NCBI GenBank assembly: GCA_950106755.1
Contig: OX467082.1
Location: 11,160,001 to 11,224,000, forward strand
Direction: 5' to 3'
Source of the DNA: Climacium dendroides
Lineage: Eukaryota > Streptophyta > Bryopsida > Hypnales > Climaciaceae
Length of the DNA stretch: 64,000 nucleotides
A program made the translations under genes and the position numbers. How positions within the stretch are numbered: position 1 is the stretch's first letter; each line of letters opens with the position of its first letter. The notes beneath the pieces are model-generated. The model was not told the DNA's origin. It saw only the letters and a list, made by a program, of their open reading frames with translations, and ran no database searches. Positions 12,109 to 23,719 of the stretch are shown here, piece by piece.

Positions 12109-13121
12109 CTGACTACACTAGTCCTCCTCTCCAAAATTGATGTATAAAAGAGGTCCTAAAACCTTTATACTAAGGCCCGAGGCCAAACCAACAATTATTA
12201 CTATAATGCCCTCTTGAGTTTGAAATTTGGATCTAATTTGCTTCATTTTTTGTCTCAAACATTTTAAGCTTCATTGATATATACCCAACAGTAAATTTTT
12301 TTTAGGACCCTTGAATAACCAAAAGGCTTTGAGTAAACAATGGAGGAAAACAAAAATAAAATTGAATTGAAATTAAATAAAAATCCAAATGTTTTGCCCT
12401 TGTTTTTGGCACTACTAAAAAAACTTTATGAGAAGACCACTAACATCTAAGAAACATTCAAATTATTCTAGATAATTCCCACTACAATCTTACTTCATGT
12501 AGGCATTGACTATCTTTAAACTAAAAAAATGGATGAATAAATGGTTGAACTTGCCAACTCCCTCTTGAATTTTTTTCAGGTTTACTAATTTTCAAATAAG
12601 ATTCACTCAAAATAAGTGGACAATTTTATACCATCCCTTACATATAATTCAATTCATATTTTCGCAAGGCATTAATAAAGTAGTCATTCAAAGTCTGCAT
12701 CTTCAGTCTACCTTCCCCTAGCCAAGGATAAATGTAAAAAAATTACCTCTATTTTGTGACTGCTTTGTGTCCTACACTCTTCACCCCTCCAAACATCATT
12801 TCACTCCAATTGGGTCCCTCAAAATCCAAAATTTGAGTTCCAAACTTCTGAATTTTATCGTTGGCCGGTGGCAAATTAAAAAAATTCCAGTGTTTTTATT
12901 CCACCAAGCATGTGGCTCTCCCAGTAAGCAAAACAAAAGAAACTGAAAGCCATTGAACCAACCCTGACTAAGTAAGTAGTCAAAGTCGGTGGGTGCCAGT
13001 CAAACCAGAGAATCCCTCTCAACTCTCTGTACAGTACTTTTAAAAAATATATATATTATTACTTAAATTTTTTATTTTTCTCTGTTGAAACAGATCCACT
13101 GATACGGGGATTGTAAGTTAA
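12109..13121. other. AT-rich intergenic DNA with repeat relic
   Basis: No gene seen. Around 12800-12900 a segment (GGGTCCCTCAAAATCC, then CTGAATTTTATCG) resembles the interior of the 13255 element. Confidence 0.45.
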
Positions 13122-13651
13122 GGTAGGTACACCCAAAACTGCCACTTTTTTGCTACCGAGCCTATTTTTCTATGATTAGACTGGTCCAATTTTCATATGT
13201 TCTTGTTGGCAAGTGAAAGGAGGTTCCAACACACGAGAGAACGTGGCATTTGGGGGCCAGGGAGAACTGACCCCCTCATTGCCCCGGACAGGGTTAATTG
13301 TGAAAAAAGCCCCCTATTTTTTGCCATATTTTTTGTACATTTCTACACAGCCCCTCGCTAATTTGGGGCTGCTGATTGCAAGTCTGAATTCAGAATTTTC
13401 AAAAAAATTCATCTGAGTGCAAATAAAAAATTCCACAGCGTTTTCCCCAGGGGTAAAACGGGGCAATGAGGGGGTCAGTTCACCCTGGCCGGCATTTGGG
13501 TACTGTATGCAAAAGTTATCCAGGAATGAAATTTGGTTCTGAAAGCGTTTCTTTCCACATAGGTACAGAACTGATTTTAGAAATGTTCGTATGGTGTAGA
13601 TGGTGTAGATGGCAGTTTACGGTCAGTGTGGCACATTTGGGTGTACCTACC
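13122..13651. mobile_element. TIR element, GGTAGGTACACC family, copy 2
   Basis: The left end is GGTAGGTACACCCAAAACTG and the right end is ATTTGGGTGTACCTACC, matching the ends of the element at 1472-1950. A second transposon (13255-13490) has inserted inside it; without that insertion and its duplicated target, the copy would be about 284 bp. No coding capacity. Confidence 0.7.
13255..13490. mobile_element. Mutator-like MITE with 10-bp target duplication
   Basis: The terminal inverted repeats run GGCCAGGGAGAACTGACCCC at the left and GGGGTCAGTTCACCCTGGCC at the right, about 31 bases each with few mismatches. The element is flanked by a perfect direct repeat, GGCATTTGGG, at 13245-13254 and 13491-13500. 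Target duplications of 9-11 bp and long terminal inverted repeats are typical of Mutator-like elements. It is 236 bp with no open frame of note. Confidence 0.8.
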
Positions 13652-13920
13652 TTATTATGCAAAATTTGAGAGCTATCATAAGACGTACATCTTAAATTAT
13701 GATGATATGCAAATCAGTTCAGTTGGAGGGAAAGTGTACTCTACCTTACCTGCCTGCCTTTTGCTTGCCTGGGATTCACTATTGTGCCAGGTGCCAGTAC
13801 ACGAAAGGGATTGCTTGGAAGTAAACTTAGAAGTTTGACTTTTTTTTAAGAGGTGAAAAATTTGGAGCTTCAAGTTTTTTAACTTGCTGTAGGAAAAAAA
13901 AAAAAAAAGGCGAGAACTTT

Positions 13921-14511
13921 CTACCTCTGTCCTGAAATAAATCTGGGGTTTCTTAATATACTTGTCCCAAATTAAATTTGAGATTTGCTCTTCACAACTT
14001 GATGGACAACAATTGAAGCTACTTCGAACACCCTAAAGCAAAAGAATTTGTAGATACCACATTTCGTAGACTTTATAGCAATTCAATCCTTGCAAAGGGG
14101 ATGGAAATGCAACCTCTAATCAACCAAAGGCGAAACTGTACAAAAGGTGCTACTTACAAATCTCCTCAAACTATACAAAAGTTGCTATTTAGAAATCTTT
14201 TCTTGAGAATTTCTGGGACTTGAACATAGGACATAGTTGGAATTGAATACGAAGGGCATCAATGGACATCATTACACCAATGTTGCTTGGAGAATGATCA
14301 AAATTAATACCATTGGAGCAGTTCCTAAAAAGGGAAAAAATTTGAAGACTTTTCCACCTATTTTCAACATGTACCGCATCACTATTAACTTCCATTCTTT
14401 CAGACCTAGTGGGGTTTATAATACCTACACAATCCCTTGAAAATAGGAGCTATTCTCGCACTAATCTAGCCATTTCTAGGAAACCCCGGATTTATTTCGG
14501 GATGGAGGTAG
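13921..14511. mobile_element. Stowaway-like (Tc1/mariner) TIR element
   Basis: The left terminus starts CTACCTCTGTCCTGAAATAA and continues with TCTGGGGTTTC. The right terminus is its inverse, GAAACCCCGGATTTATTTCG followed by GGATGGAGGTAG. The CCTCYRTCC core and the TA just inside each end are reminiscent of Stowaway MITEs, whose target duplication is TA. At 591 bp it is longer than most Stowaways; the interior has no transposase frame. Confidence 0.65.
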
Positions 14512-15163
14512 TATTAGTGGAATGAATGACCCCAAATTACTTTGGAAAGGTGAAGAAATTAAAAGTTTTTGAAATAAGCATAAGGTAGGAGGCTGATAAA
14601 CCAACCATCTAAGGGATAATGGACCTTTGTAGGAAAATCAATGGTATGACATTTTTCACATATTTTTGGTAGAAAGAGAAAAAAAATTTGTTAACAATTT
14701 AAATTGTAATTTAGAATGAATTTACTGTGAATTTTCAAAGTAAGAGGTGGGTAGGTAGCTATTGGTGCTCATGGACTGGATCAATCAAAATCAAAATCAA
14801 TTTTTGAATGGAGCACTTCAAACTTAGGACATTTGTATAATTTTGGCTCTGAAATAATGATCCACATCATGCTTTGATTTATCTTAAACTTACGTGAATG
14901 TATATTTTATTCAAAGGGATTTAAGAACACAATAAAAAAGCAAAAACAACATTCAACAAGCTATGATTCATTTTTAAAACTTTCTACACTATTTATGATA
15001 GTTCTACAAGGCAATTCTAAATGCCTACTCATAATTTGAGACTCCTACCTTAACATTGTTTACCAATAAAGAAGGGGGCCCTACTGTTTGCATTATTGAG
15101 AGGGAATGCTCACAACAAACAAAATTGTTTTATAAGGCTCCTTATCCAACCTTGATTCTTGCA
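14512..15163. other. AT-rich intergenic DNA
   Basis: No gene or defined repeat seen. Confidence 0.55.
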
Positions 15164-15752
15164 TTAACCCCTAAAGTCCCATGGCCATTTTTCTGCCAAA
15201 ACTACTCAAAACTACCACCTTTACTATAATTACCTACAAAATAAATTTAAAAAATATTTTTTAGAATCTAACTATAGGATCTTGTTCTACACCTGTCATA
15301 GATCATGTGATAATTTTTTGGGGGGATTTTTGACCGTATAGATTGAAAGATATTAGCATTCAAAGTGAAAGAAAAAAAATTCTTTCAAGAAGTTGCTATG
15401 ATTGCCTGCAAAACAAGAAGCTCCATAACTTTCACATCTCTAATCCAAATGGAATGAATCAAAGCTTACCAATTACAAAAAAAATATAATCTACAAGAAC
15501 AACAATATTAAAATTTTAATTTCAATTTTTTGTGGATTTTTTTTGCTGCCTGGTCTCCCCCATTTTGAGGTTATTGTGGCATAACTTTTGCTCCCGGGCA
15601 CCAATTGAAATAAAAATTATATTCCCCAAAAGCTCTTAAGTTTTTCTATCTTATGAGAAAGTTTCAAAAGAATTCAATAAAAATTGAGATCATAGGAGCT
15701 TGCTTGAAATCCATTTTGTCCCCCGTAGGGACAATGGGACTTTGGGGGTTAA
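15164..15752 (+). mobile_element. TTAA-family element, best-preserved copy
   Basis: The ends are TTAACCCCTAAAGTCCCATG at the left and GGGACTTTGGGGGTTAA at the right, inverted over about 17 bases, with a further CCATTTTGTCCC/GGGACAATGG block inside the right end. The element is 589 bp and AT-rich between these GC-rich ends. Interior landmarks shared with other copies are TAGATTGAAAGATATTAGCA and CCAAATGGAATGAATCAAAG. Confidence 0.75.
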
Positions 15753-15819
15753 TTGATAATCCATCTAGGGAGGCGTAATATCTTCCTAATATGGGGAGGA
15801 CCATTGCTCGGTATTCCCC

Positions 15820-16757
15820 TTAAGGCTTAACAATTCCTTGACAATGGAGGTTTTCAATAACTTATTCCACTTTGGTATTTTTTTGTACATGGATGTGTTT
15901 AAATTTTTTTAGTTTTAACCATACAAGAATAAATAACAATTTGTCTAGTATGCATGGAATTAATTGTAGAAAATATTAACCATTAGATTTTTAGTGTATA
16001 ATAATTTTGGATGATCAATTTATAAACAAAAAAAATGCAGCTTTAGAGAAACAATGATAAGAAGATGAATAATGCTTTTTTATCCATCCACCCCCCCAAA
16101 ATTGTATTGGAATTTGAGGCAAATATATTATTTTTAATTTATAAAAATAAAAAAATAAAAAACTCTCTTAAGTTCATATTCATTTTCAAATACAAGGAAT
16201 AAAAAACCAAAACTGATCAAATTGAATCCTACAAAAAAAAATTAATTTATATATGCATCAAATTTTGAAATTTAATGATTGATATTATTCAATGGCAAAT
16301 TCTTCTATGGAGGATCTTCAAAAAATTTGGAATCACCCTAATCATTTTGTAATCTTGTATGATTTGGTGTAATGGTCTTAATGATTACACCAAATTTAAC
16401 CTTGTATTTTTTATATTGCTCTCAAAATCGCTCAAAGTAAAAATTTGAAAAAAGAATTCTAGACCCATTTTGTTTGTACAGACGAAAGACTAGAAATGTC
16501 CAAGAATTTTTTTCTGTCTCCAATATTCCTTTCATTTAACAAAATTGTGTTTGCTCCCTTTTTCACTACAAGACTACATTTCCTAAATAAAAATTTAAAT
16601 ATTTTTCACATTGAAATTTTGAAAAATTGATAAATCCAACAAGTATATCAACTTGCCACTCTATATAACCCTAATTTACAAAATATTGAGATTTGTTTCA
16701 CCCTACCAAGAATTTGCCAGTGAATTTGAAGAAGACATATTGTGTCCTTTTAGTCCT
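15820..16757 (+). mobile_element. TTAA-family element, long subfamily, copy 2
   Basis: This aligns end to end with 5685-6603: GACAATGGAGGTTTTCAATA at the left, TATGCATGGAATTAATTGT in the middle, and GAAGACATATTGTGTCC then AGTCCTTGAAGGATTA at the right. The start (CTTAAGGCTTAAC) and end are degenerate. It lies only 67 bases beyond the 15164-15752 copy. Confidence 0.6.
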
Positions 16758-19141
16758 TGAAGGATTATACAATGTTACGTGCAACACAAAATAGAGGATG
16801 GATTTTACATTCAATCCCAAACAGGTGGCTAATTATTTTTTATTTTTATATACACAAAGAAAAACATTCATAATACTAGCTTAGAACACTATGTAAATGA
16901 GCCTACAACCCAAGTTAGAGCTTTAGAGCTAGTAAGGTCATAGGGGCCAAAAAATGACTTAAAAAAAGATCATAATATTATTTTGTTTGATGCTTTTTAT
17001 TATTTTTTGTGTTCAGCTTCAATTAATTCTTTCCTCAAACATCCATTAAAATTTCAAATATTTACAAAAAAATTGAAACTTTTGTTATATATAGAAGACT
17101 TGTGATTTAATCTTTGAAAACAAATAAAATTTCATTTATATACATTGGCCAAGTAGAGCTAACAAAATGAAAGACTTTGAAGTTAGACAATATAGTCAAA
17201 GGCTTCCTTCCAACTAGGGTAGATGAGTGAGTTTAGGTCTTATTTAGAGTGTATACACTTCTTGTGATTCACATAAAATAAATATAGGAATAGAACTATG
17301 ATGTCATTTGAGTCCATGCAAAGAAAAATGATATTTTTTCCTTCATATTTCAATATAGAAAAAATCGATCTAGGTTCCTTGTTGTCGTTTTCATTTCTTC
17401 CTTGTTATGATTCATTTCTTGATTTTTTAACACAACACAAATGGTAGAATATTCAATCTCAAGGATTGTGCCCTTGCAAATGAGTAACTTGAAGATAACT
17501 ACACTAATTGCATCCAATTCTTCACCTAAGTTCAAGTTGACATTCAAAACAAGTTTGAGTTTTAGTATTAGATGGTACCATTGTAAGTTTCAACTTGCTC
17601 TTTTTCCTATCATAAATTGAATACTACGTGTATCCAATTCTAATAGAAGAAACATTTTGAGGGGGACCATGTATTTTATATATATATATATATATATATT
17701 AGCAACATCCAATTATGATCCATGAAGGTGGTATAGACTGTACACTATGTTTTTAATTTGTTTTTCTAACTTATAAAACTAGCACAATTAATTTGCCCTT
17801 GCTTTTGTAGTTGTACTTAAAGACCAATACACACAATACACAAATTTCATAATTTGTCATTAAGAGGCTTTGCATAGACAATTATTAATCTATGGTTTTA
17901 AAACATCAAAACATCAAAACTCCACAAAAATCTTGCACAAAAAATCTACAAGAAGTTGTGGATGTCACATTTTATATTGCATCAAATTAGTACCAAAATG
18001 CATGGTGCCATTTAGAAGTTCAAATCAATATCAGAATGGAATAAGTTTTTTTATCAAATATTCATTCCATTTTTTCAAAGTCCAAATTGTTTAGCAAATT
18101 TGTAATTTATGATTTTGAAATTTGAGTAAATCAAGATTTTCTTTTATCAAGTTGGAGCCAAGTGTTTCTTTTGTAAGCAAAAAAATCCCATTCAAAATCA
18201 ACATAACTTAAAAACAATAGATTATATCACCAAATATTTTGCCTTTCTTAGTGATTGAAATTGCTATATGGATACAAAATCTTGAGATCCTTTTGCTTTT
18301 TTGGGGGGATAAAGTAAATAAATTTTTATTTATATTTTGTATTCTTGAAGCACGTCCATAGATACTATATAAAGAGCTTCATTACTCCATAGAAGATCTC
18401 TTTATGTACTACCTCCTGGCACCCAAAATCAATGAATACAAGAAATTGTGAGGCTTTGTCTTTCAAGAAGCATCTATTAAACTTATCTCATAAGCCAACC
18501 ACTTGGAACCCACATCCCCACTTCAATCAAACCCTAATCATGTTGATCAAGTGCGAATGCCATTATAAGATTTAGAAACTTCATAAACCATAGTAAGGTA
18601 GAAGAACCTATTTCGAATAGGCCCCCATGATGGTTGCATAGGTTGATATATTGTGGACAACACATAATGCATTAGTTATTGAGAAAGATTCTCTTGTTTG
18701 AACCTTCTTGTCCATTCATCTCTCTTCTTTCTTAGCTTAGGAAAAGGTGCCAAAGGTAAGTCTATGGGTCCAGATGAAAGATCTTCTTTTATATTCAATA
18801 AAATATTCATTCTAGGAGAAAAAATTCCGTTTTTCTGGCATTCTTCGGCAACCTTATTTTTGCACACCTTGATGAATCAATTCCTACATGAATTTCCCAA
18901 ATCATACACACTACAATGCTTAAGTTGTGTGAAATAGGTACTTCTACCTTAGATGCCATAGTCTCTATCCAAATTAAAAACCAATTAAAAAAACACTAGT
19001 TGGAGTTTCAACTTTTCAAGCAATCAGATTTAGAGTGTTTTTTTTTAATTTAATTTAATTTTTTTCACCTGGAGTTTATTCCAAGAGTGTAACCAAGAAC
19101 AAATTAGGGAAGATTTTGAGATTTTGAGAATCGGTACCTTA
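16758..19141. other. AT-rich intergenic DNA
   Basis: No gene seen. Open frames of 60-80 codons near 17350, 17870 and 18676-18937 carry no recognisable motif. The tract contains a TA microsatellite at 17677-17699. Confidence 0.5.
17677..17699. repeat. (TA)n microsatellite
   Basis: About eleven perfect TA units in a row. Confidence 0.9.
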
Positions 19142-19394
19142 GAGCATCCCCACCAGCTCTTCCGTTTCTCTATCTGTTTACTGAGCTTGGGACATCAAAT
19201 AGGGATGAGACCTTGCGAGTTCTCCATATGAGCCTTTGGATACAGAACTGGAGAAGAGTTTTACAGAATTTGTGTATTTTAGAGATACAGGTTTTGGATA
19301 AAGGTTGGTGCGGTGGAATTTCTGTATCTCTATCTGCATATGAGGTCCTCTCCCTAAAGCTTTAAGGATACGGAACTCACTGGTGGGGATGCTC
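19142..19394. mobile_element. PIF/Harbinger (Tourist)-like MITE
   Basis: The terminal inverted repeats are GAGCATCCCCACCAG at the left and CTGGTGGGGATGCTC at the right, 15 bases and perfect. A TTA trinucleotide flanks both ends (19139-19141 and 19395-19397), the target duplication of the PIF/Harbinger superfamily. Internal subterminal repeats (CTCTATCTG, GTATCTCTATCTGCATATGA) are also inverted in part. The element is 253 bp and non-coding. Confidence 0.75.
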
Positions 19395-19748
19395 TTAGGT
19401 ACTGTGGTTGTTGGAGTCACCATATCTTCACCATAAGCTTATGATCACACTCTATTTATGAAAACAGAGTCCCCTTAAGTTTGTGTTTGTTGCAACTAAA
19501 TGAAACCAATTGTTTCATTGCTTTAATTTGTCATTTTAAAATTAAAAAAAAGGAGAAACATATGAATAAGAAACTAATGGGAATGTCACAAGTTTGTGAG
19601 CAAGGTGGAGGTCCATAAAGTACTCAGGCTCTAAAAGCATGAAATGTACAATATTTGTATATTTTATTTTTTTATTGCACCAGCAATGTACAAATAATGT
19701 TTATTTTAGGAGGTGGACTCATTTTTAAAGTGACCATTGCATTTCAAT

Positions 19749-20763
19749 TTAACCCTTGGAGAACCAAGCTTTGTTTTTTTTGGCAATGTAGTGATTTTGG
19801 ATAGCTCACTACAAATGGAATTTTAAAATTTAATTTAATTTTCACAACACATGTGGACAAGGTTTTTTCTTAAGGCCCAATAATTTTCATAACTTTTGAT
19901 TACATGGTTTAAAAGTTATTGTATGATTTCTAGGGCTTTTTAGTTTTTTTAGTTTTTTTAGTTTTTTTTTAGTTTTTAATTTTTTAGTTTTTTAGTTTTT
20001 TTTTAGTTTTTAATTTTTAATTTTTTAATTTTTAATTTTTAAATTAGGCTATGTGGGAAAAAAAATTTAAATCACTTTTTTTGGAAACAAAAATTTGATT
20101 TTTTTTCTAGATTTACATATACATGGAAAGCATTGAATCATTCCCTTTTGATTAATGAGATGAAAGCTATGAGGAATATTAGTTTGCAAGCAGTTATGGA
20201 TTCTCTATTCTAAACTTTGAAGTCCTTCATTTAACTGAATTTTTAATATTTTTTGAAAAAATGAAATCATAGGACGTCGATTATTAATTACAACATTACA
20301 AACATTAGGATTGGCATTTTTCATTTCCATCACAAAAATTTTAACAATTTAGTAAATTGAATTATTTTCTACTTCTTTCTATGTACTATTTTTTTCTTAT
20401 ATGTTGTATAATTCGAAATGATTAGAGATTTTTCAAGCACATAGCCAAATTATCTTGAAGAATGAATCCAAAGAAGCACCACCAACATGGAAATTTTTTC
20501 ATATAAATATGACCTTGTGAAGTGTAGTTGCTCTATTTTTTGCAAGGCCCAAAAAAAGATTTTTGTCAATTCAAATACTAATATCTTGTAATTCACATAG
20601 CAAATTTTTTTGAAATTTTTCCCACATCTTCTTATACATAGTTCTAAAACCATGGTTATATGTGTCCAATTCTCCCCCCCCCCCTAAAAGTTAGTATTTG
20701 TACTAGAAGTAGCAATTTAGGAGCATTTTGGGTGAAACATAGTCAAGGAACTTTAGGGGTTAA
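19749..20763 (-). mobile_element. TTAA-family element, reverse orientation
   Basis: The right end CTTTAGGGGTTAA (20751-20763) is the inverse of the family start. The interior blocks, read on the minus strand, match 11173-12108 closely (TCATTTCGAATTATACAAC, AATCAAAAGGGAATGATTCA). The left end TTTAACCCTTGGAG is degenerate. A (TTTTTAG)n-like tract at 19936-20046 has expanded inside it. Confidence 0.6.
19936..20046. repeat. (AGTTTTTT)n low-complexity tract
   Basis: AGTTTTTTT and TTTTTAAT words repeat for about 110 bases within the surrounding transposon copy. Confidence 0.8.
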
Positions 20764-20778
20764 AAAATTCAAAATTAT

Positions 20779-20919
20779 TTCCATAAATATGAAATGACTC
20801 GGGTTTGATGCCAATTCCATTTGCATTTCAAGGAAATTTTATTAAAAAATATTTCAAGAAGTTTAACTTCCCCTAATTTATAGCTCTTAAATGGGTACTT
20901 TATGGACCTCCTAACTTAT
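20779..20919 (+). repeat. Dispersed repeat A, copy 1
   Basis: The segment AATATGAAATGACTCGGGTT to ATGGACCTCCTAAC aligns over about 140 bases with 28979-29119. Shared blocks are GATGCCAATTCCA/AATGCCAATTCCA, TTTCAAGGAAA, TATTTCAAGA and CTTCCCC. The end is not defined. Confidence 0.6.
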
Positions 20920-21649
20920 TGACATTTTGCACCTCATTAGCACAAACATTGGGGGCTACAATTGCGTCAAAGGTATTCGGCTGTGTAGCCAACGTGAGGT
21001 TTGAGAGCAATTGCACTTGTCCACACTAACCCCTAAAATGAATGTCGATTATAATTAAAAAAATTTCAATGATTGTCTAATAATATAATTCAATTGATTT
21101 GTACAAAATGAAAAGAGATTTAAAAACTTAAGGATGAAAAACATCAATACTTCCTCTAAATAATAAATTTCTACACAATAAGCAATATTAAACACTTTGA
21201 AAATAGCAATCTCACTATAGAACATAAAAATCAAAGATATCCCAATCCAATATGTACAAGAACGAAGTCCATTGCAATGCAACGGCAATGCAATACTACA
21301 GGGGCGTGATGAAAAAATGGGATGAGAACAGTGGGACAAAAGTGTGACCGTTTTTGTGACATCGAGTCGTGACCATTTGTACTTAATATAACAGATTAAA
21401 AATTTTAAAAATTAAAACAAAATTTTCCTTTGCCTGAAAAAACTAGATAAAAGTGGATAGTGGCCATAAGAATGGTTGCTTTTAGTAGGATGGTTTGGAA
21501 CTAAATTCTAAAGTGTATAGTGTGATGGTAATGGCAAAGATCATTGCTCTATTGTTAGTGGCAAAGACTTGCCAACAATATTGAATTAATTTCTATTGGA
21601 CATCAAGGAGTGTTGTACCTTCCCAAAAATAATTTTCTAACTAGAATTT
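20920..21649. other. AT-rich intergenic DNA
   Basis: No gene seen. A 94-codon minus-strand open frame (21055-21339) has no recognisable motif. Confidence 0.5.
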
Positions 21650-22045
21650 TACCCCTTAATCCCAAAATGACCAAGATCATTTTTTGGTCAAAAAACACTC
21701 AAAACTGCCATTTTTGTTGCATTTACTCTAGAAAAAAAAATCCAACTATAGAATCTTGTGCTTTACTTGTTTGAGTCCATATAGTAAAAATTTTGTGAAG
21801 TTTGGCTATACATGTTGGAAGATATTAGAGTTCAAAGTTGGAAAAAAATTTGAACACTAGCCTACAATTTCAAATGACTTTGACCACCATTTGTGGAAGT
21901 TTTTGCATTGCAAACTTTAAATATAAATTTTTTTGTCTTGAAAAATTGAGTAGAAAATCTAGGACAAAGATTCAAATAACACACACTTGATTAACATTCT
22001 TTAAAAAATTATTAAATAAAAGTAGGTCCAAGATTGACCATCACA
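21650..22045 (+). mobile_element. Truncated TTAA-family element
   Basis: The start, TTACCCCTTAATCCCAAAAT, and the following blocks (CTCAAAACTGCCATTTTTGT, TGTTGGAAGATATTAGAGTT, AAAGTAGGTCCAAGAT) match the copy at 25734-26296 in the same order. The right end is absent. Confidence 0.55.
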
Positions 22046-23719
22046 AAGTTTAGACCCTACAATTTGGAAACAATTATTGTGTGGTTATTGTTGTTTCATG
22101 GGTTTGCACATTAATCACATTGTTATCGCATCATTACGGTGCATTGCTTTGCATCATTATTGCATCGTTACAATGCATTACTTGTAATTGCATCATTTAT
22201 CAATTTTATTTTTTAGATTCTTGTATAAGTTCTTCAAAACTTATATGATACAAATTTTGAAGACTTTGATTTGCAAATATTCTACAATTCAAAGAGTATT
22301 AGTAGGTCTAGCCTCCAAAAGTGACTTTTTCAATTCAAAAAATGATTCTTCAAAATAAATTGCAAATAAGATATAATAAAAATCACTTAAAATCATTATA
22401 ATTAGAACTTAAAATTTTGAACTTGTATGAAAAAATTTCTTGCAAAATCATTATGATGCAGTTACTCTAACTTAGCCTCAAATCAATGCAAATTGGTTCA
22501 TTCTAGCAATAGAAATATAGAATTGGTATTTAGGTAATGATTGACTAGATTTAGCATGGGTTGGTAGAAACCCTACAATAATTGTTTTTTTTATGCTAAC
22601 AAGAATGTCTATGGGCTTTCATAGGAAGCCCAAGGCAACATCCTTTTATAAATTAAAAAAAATCCACATGAAGTCTGATAATTATTTTTTCAATAGTAAC
22701 ATTGTTTCTTATTGCTTGTCTACTACTAAAACTTGTTCCTACATTTTCTAGAGAGCAATATTATACCACTCTAGTCATTTTGCCTATAATGGGGTACTTT
22801 ACCTTATATAAAGCCACTTTCAAATGAGATTGCAAACGTATGGTGGATAACTATTACATTTATTTGTAAGCATGGACATGGAAGTGGACAAAACTACAAT
22901 ACTACAATTGAACATTCATTTTATCTCTAATGAATAAGTACTCCCTTTGTTTCCAAATAATCTTCTTGTCCTTAATTTGTTCTAAAAGGATCTTCCTATT
23001 ACACTTTGTGACATTGTGAATTTGTCAAATTCTATTTTTGATTGCTATTTGGAAATAACAAAACAATTCTAAGTAGTATTTTTTCTTCCATCCCTGCAAT
23101 TATTAATCAAAAGACAAATGAAATGACTAAAAGGGTCAATCAATATTGTTCATTCTTATTTTTTGCATCTTATTGAATGTTGCCTGATTGAAGGGGATGA
23201 AGCTCTAGGAGGTAGAACAAAGGGCCACATGTAGTCTTGGGCATATACTAAATGCCTATAAAATGATGACCTCACACTCAACAATTAATTGACCAATGGT
23301 GCTCCTTGAAAATGCCCCTCAAAATCTATTTTTCAATATTTCAAAACTACACTTTGACAAAACTCAAAGTTTAGAGAATGCTAGAAGTGCACCAAATTCT
23401 ATTTATAGTACAAAATTGATTCTTTAAATGTTATTTTTAGCCTTAATCTAGAACATTTTGTTCAACGAGATCATTCCGGGATAGAGTTGTAATATTTTTC
23501 AAACATTGAGTTCAACTCTTTGAATATTCCTTGGATTCCTTGTAAAAATTTATTTTAAAAAAATTCAAATAATTTTGGCTTCTAATATATACAATAACTA
23601 TAATCATCATTATTAATAATTTTATTTTGACAAACCTATTATTCAACTATGGAATACAAAAATTGTATAGAACATGAACATCACTACGGTTAGTTCAAAT
23701 TTCAAATTAGAATAATAAT
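22046..23719. other. AT-rich intergenic DNA with a lone Stowaway-like end
   Basis: No gene seen. At about 22931-22951, TACTCCCTTTGTTTCCAAAT is a typical Stowaway terminus after a TA, but I cannot find the partner end. A CATCATTA/GCATCGTTACAATGCATT repetition occurs near 22125-22195. Confidence 0.45.

Noticed and set aside
22931..22951. Stowaway MITE at 22931
   Set aside because: Only one terminus was found, so no element could be bounded.
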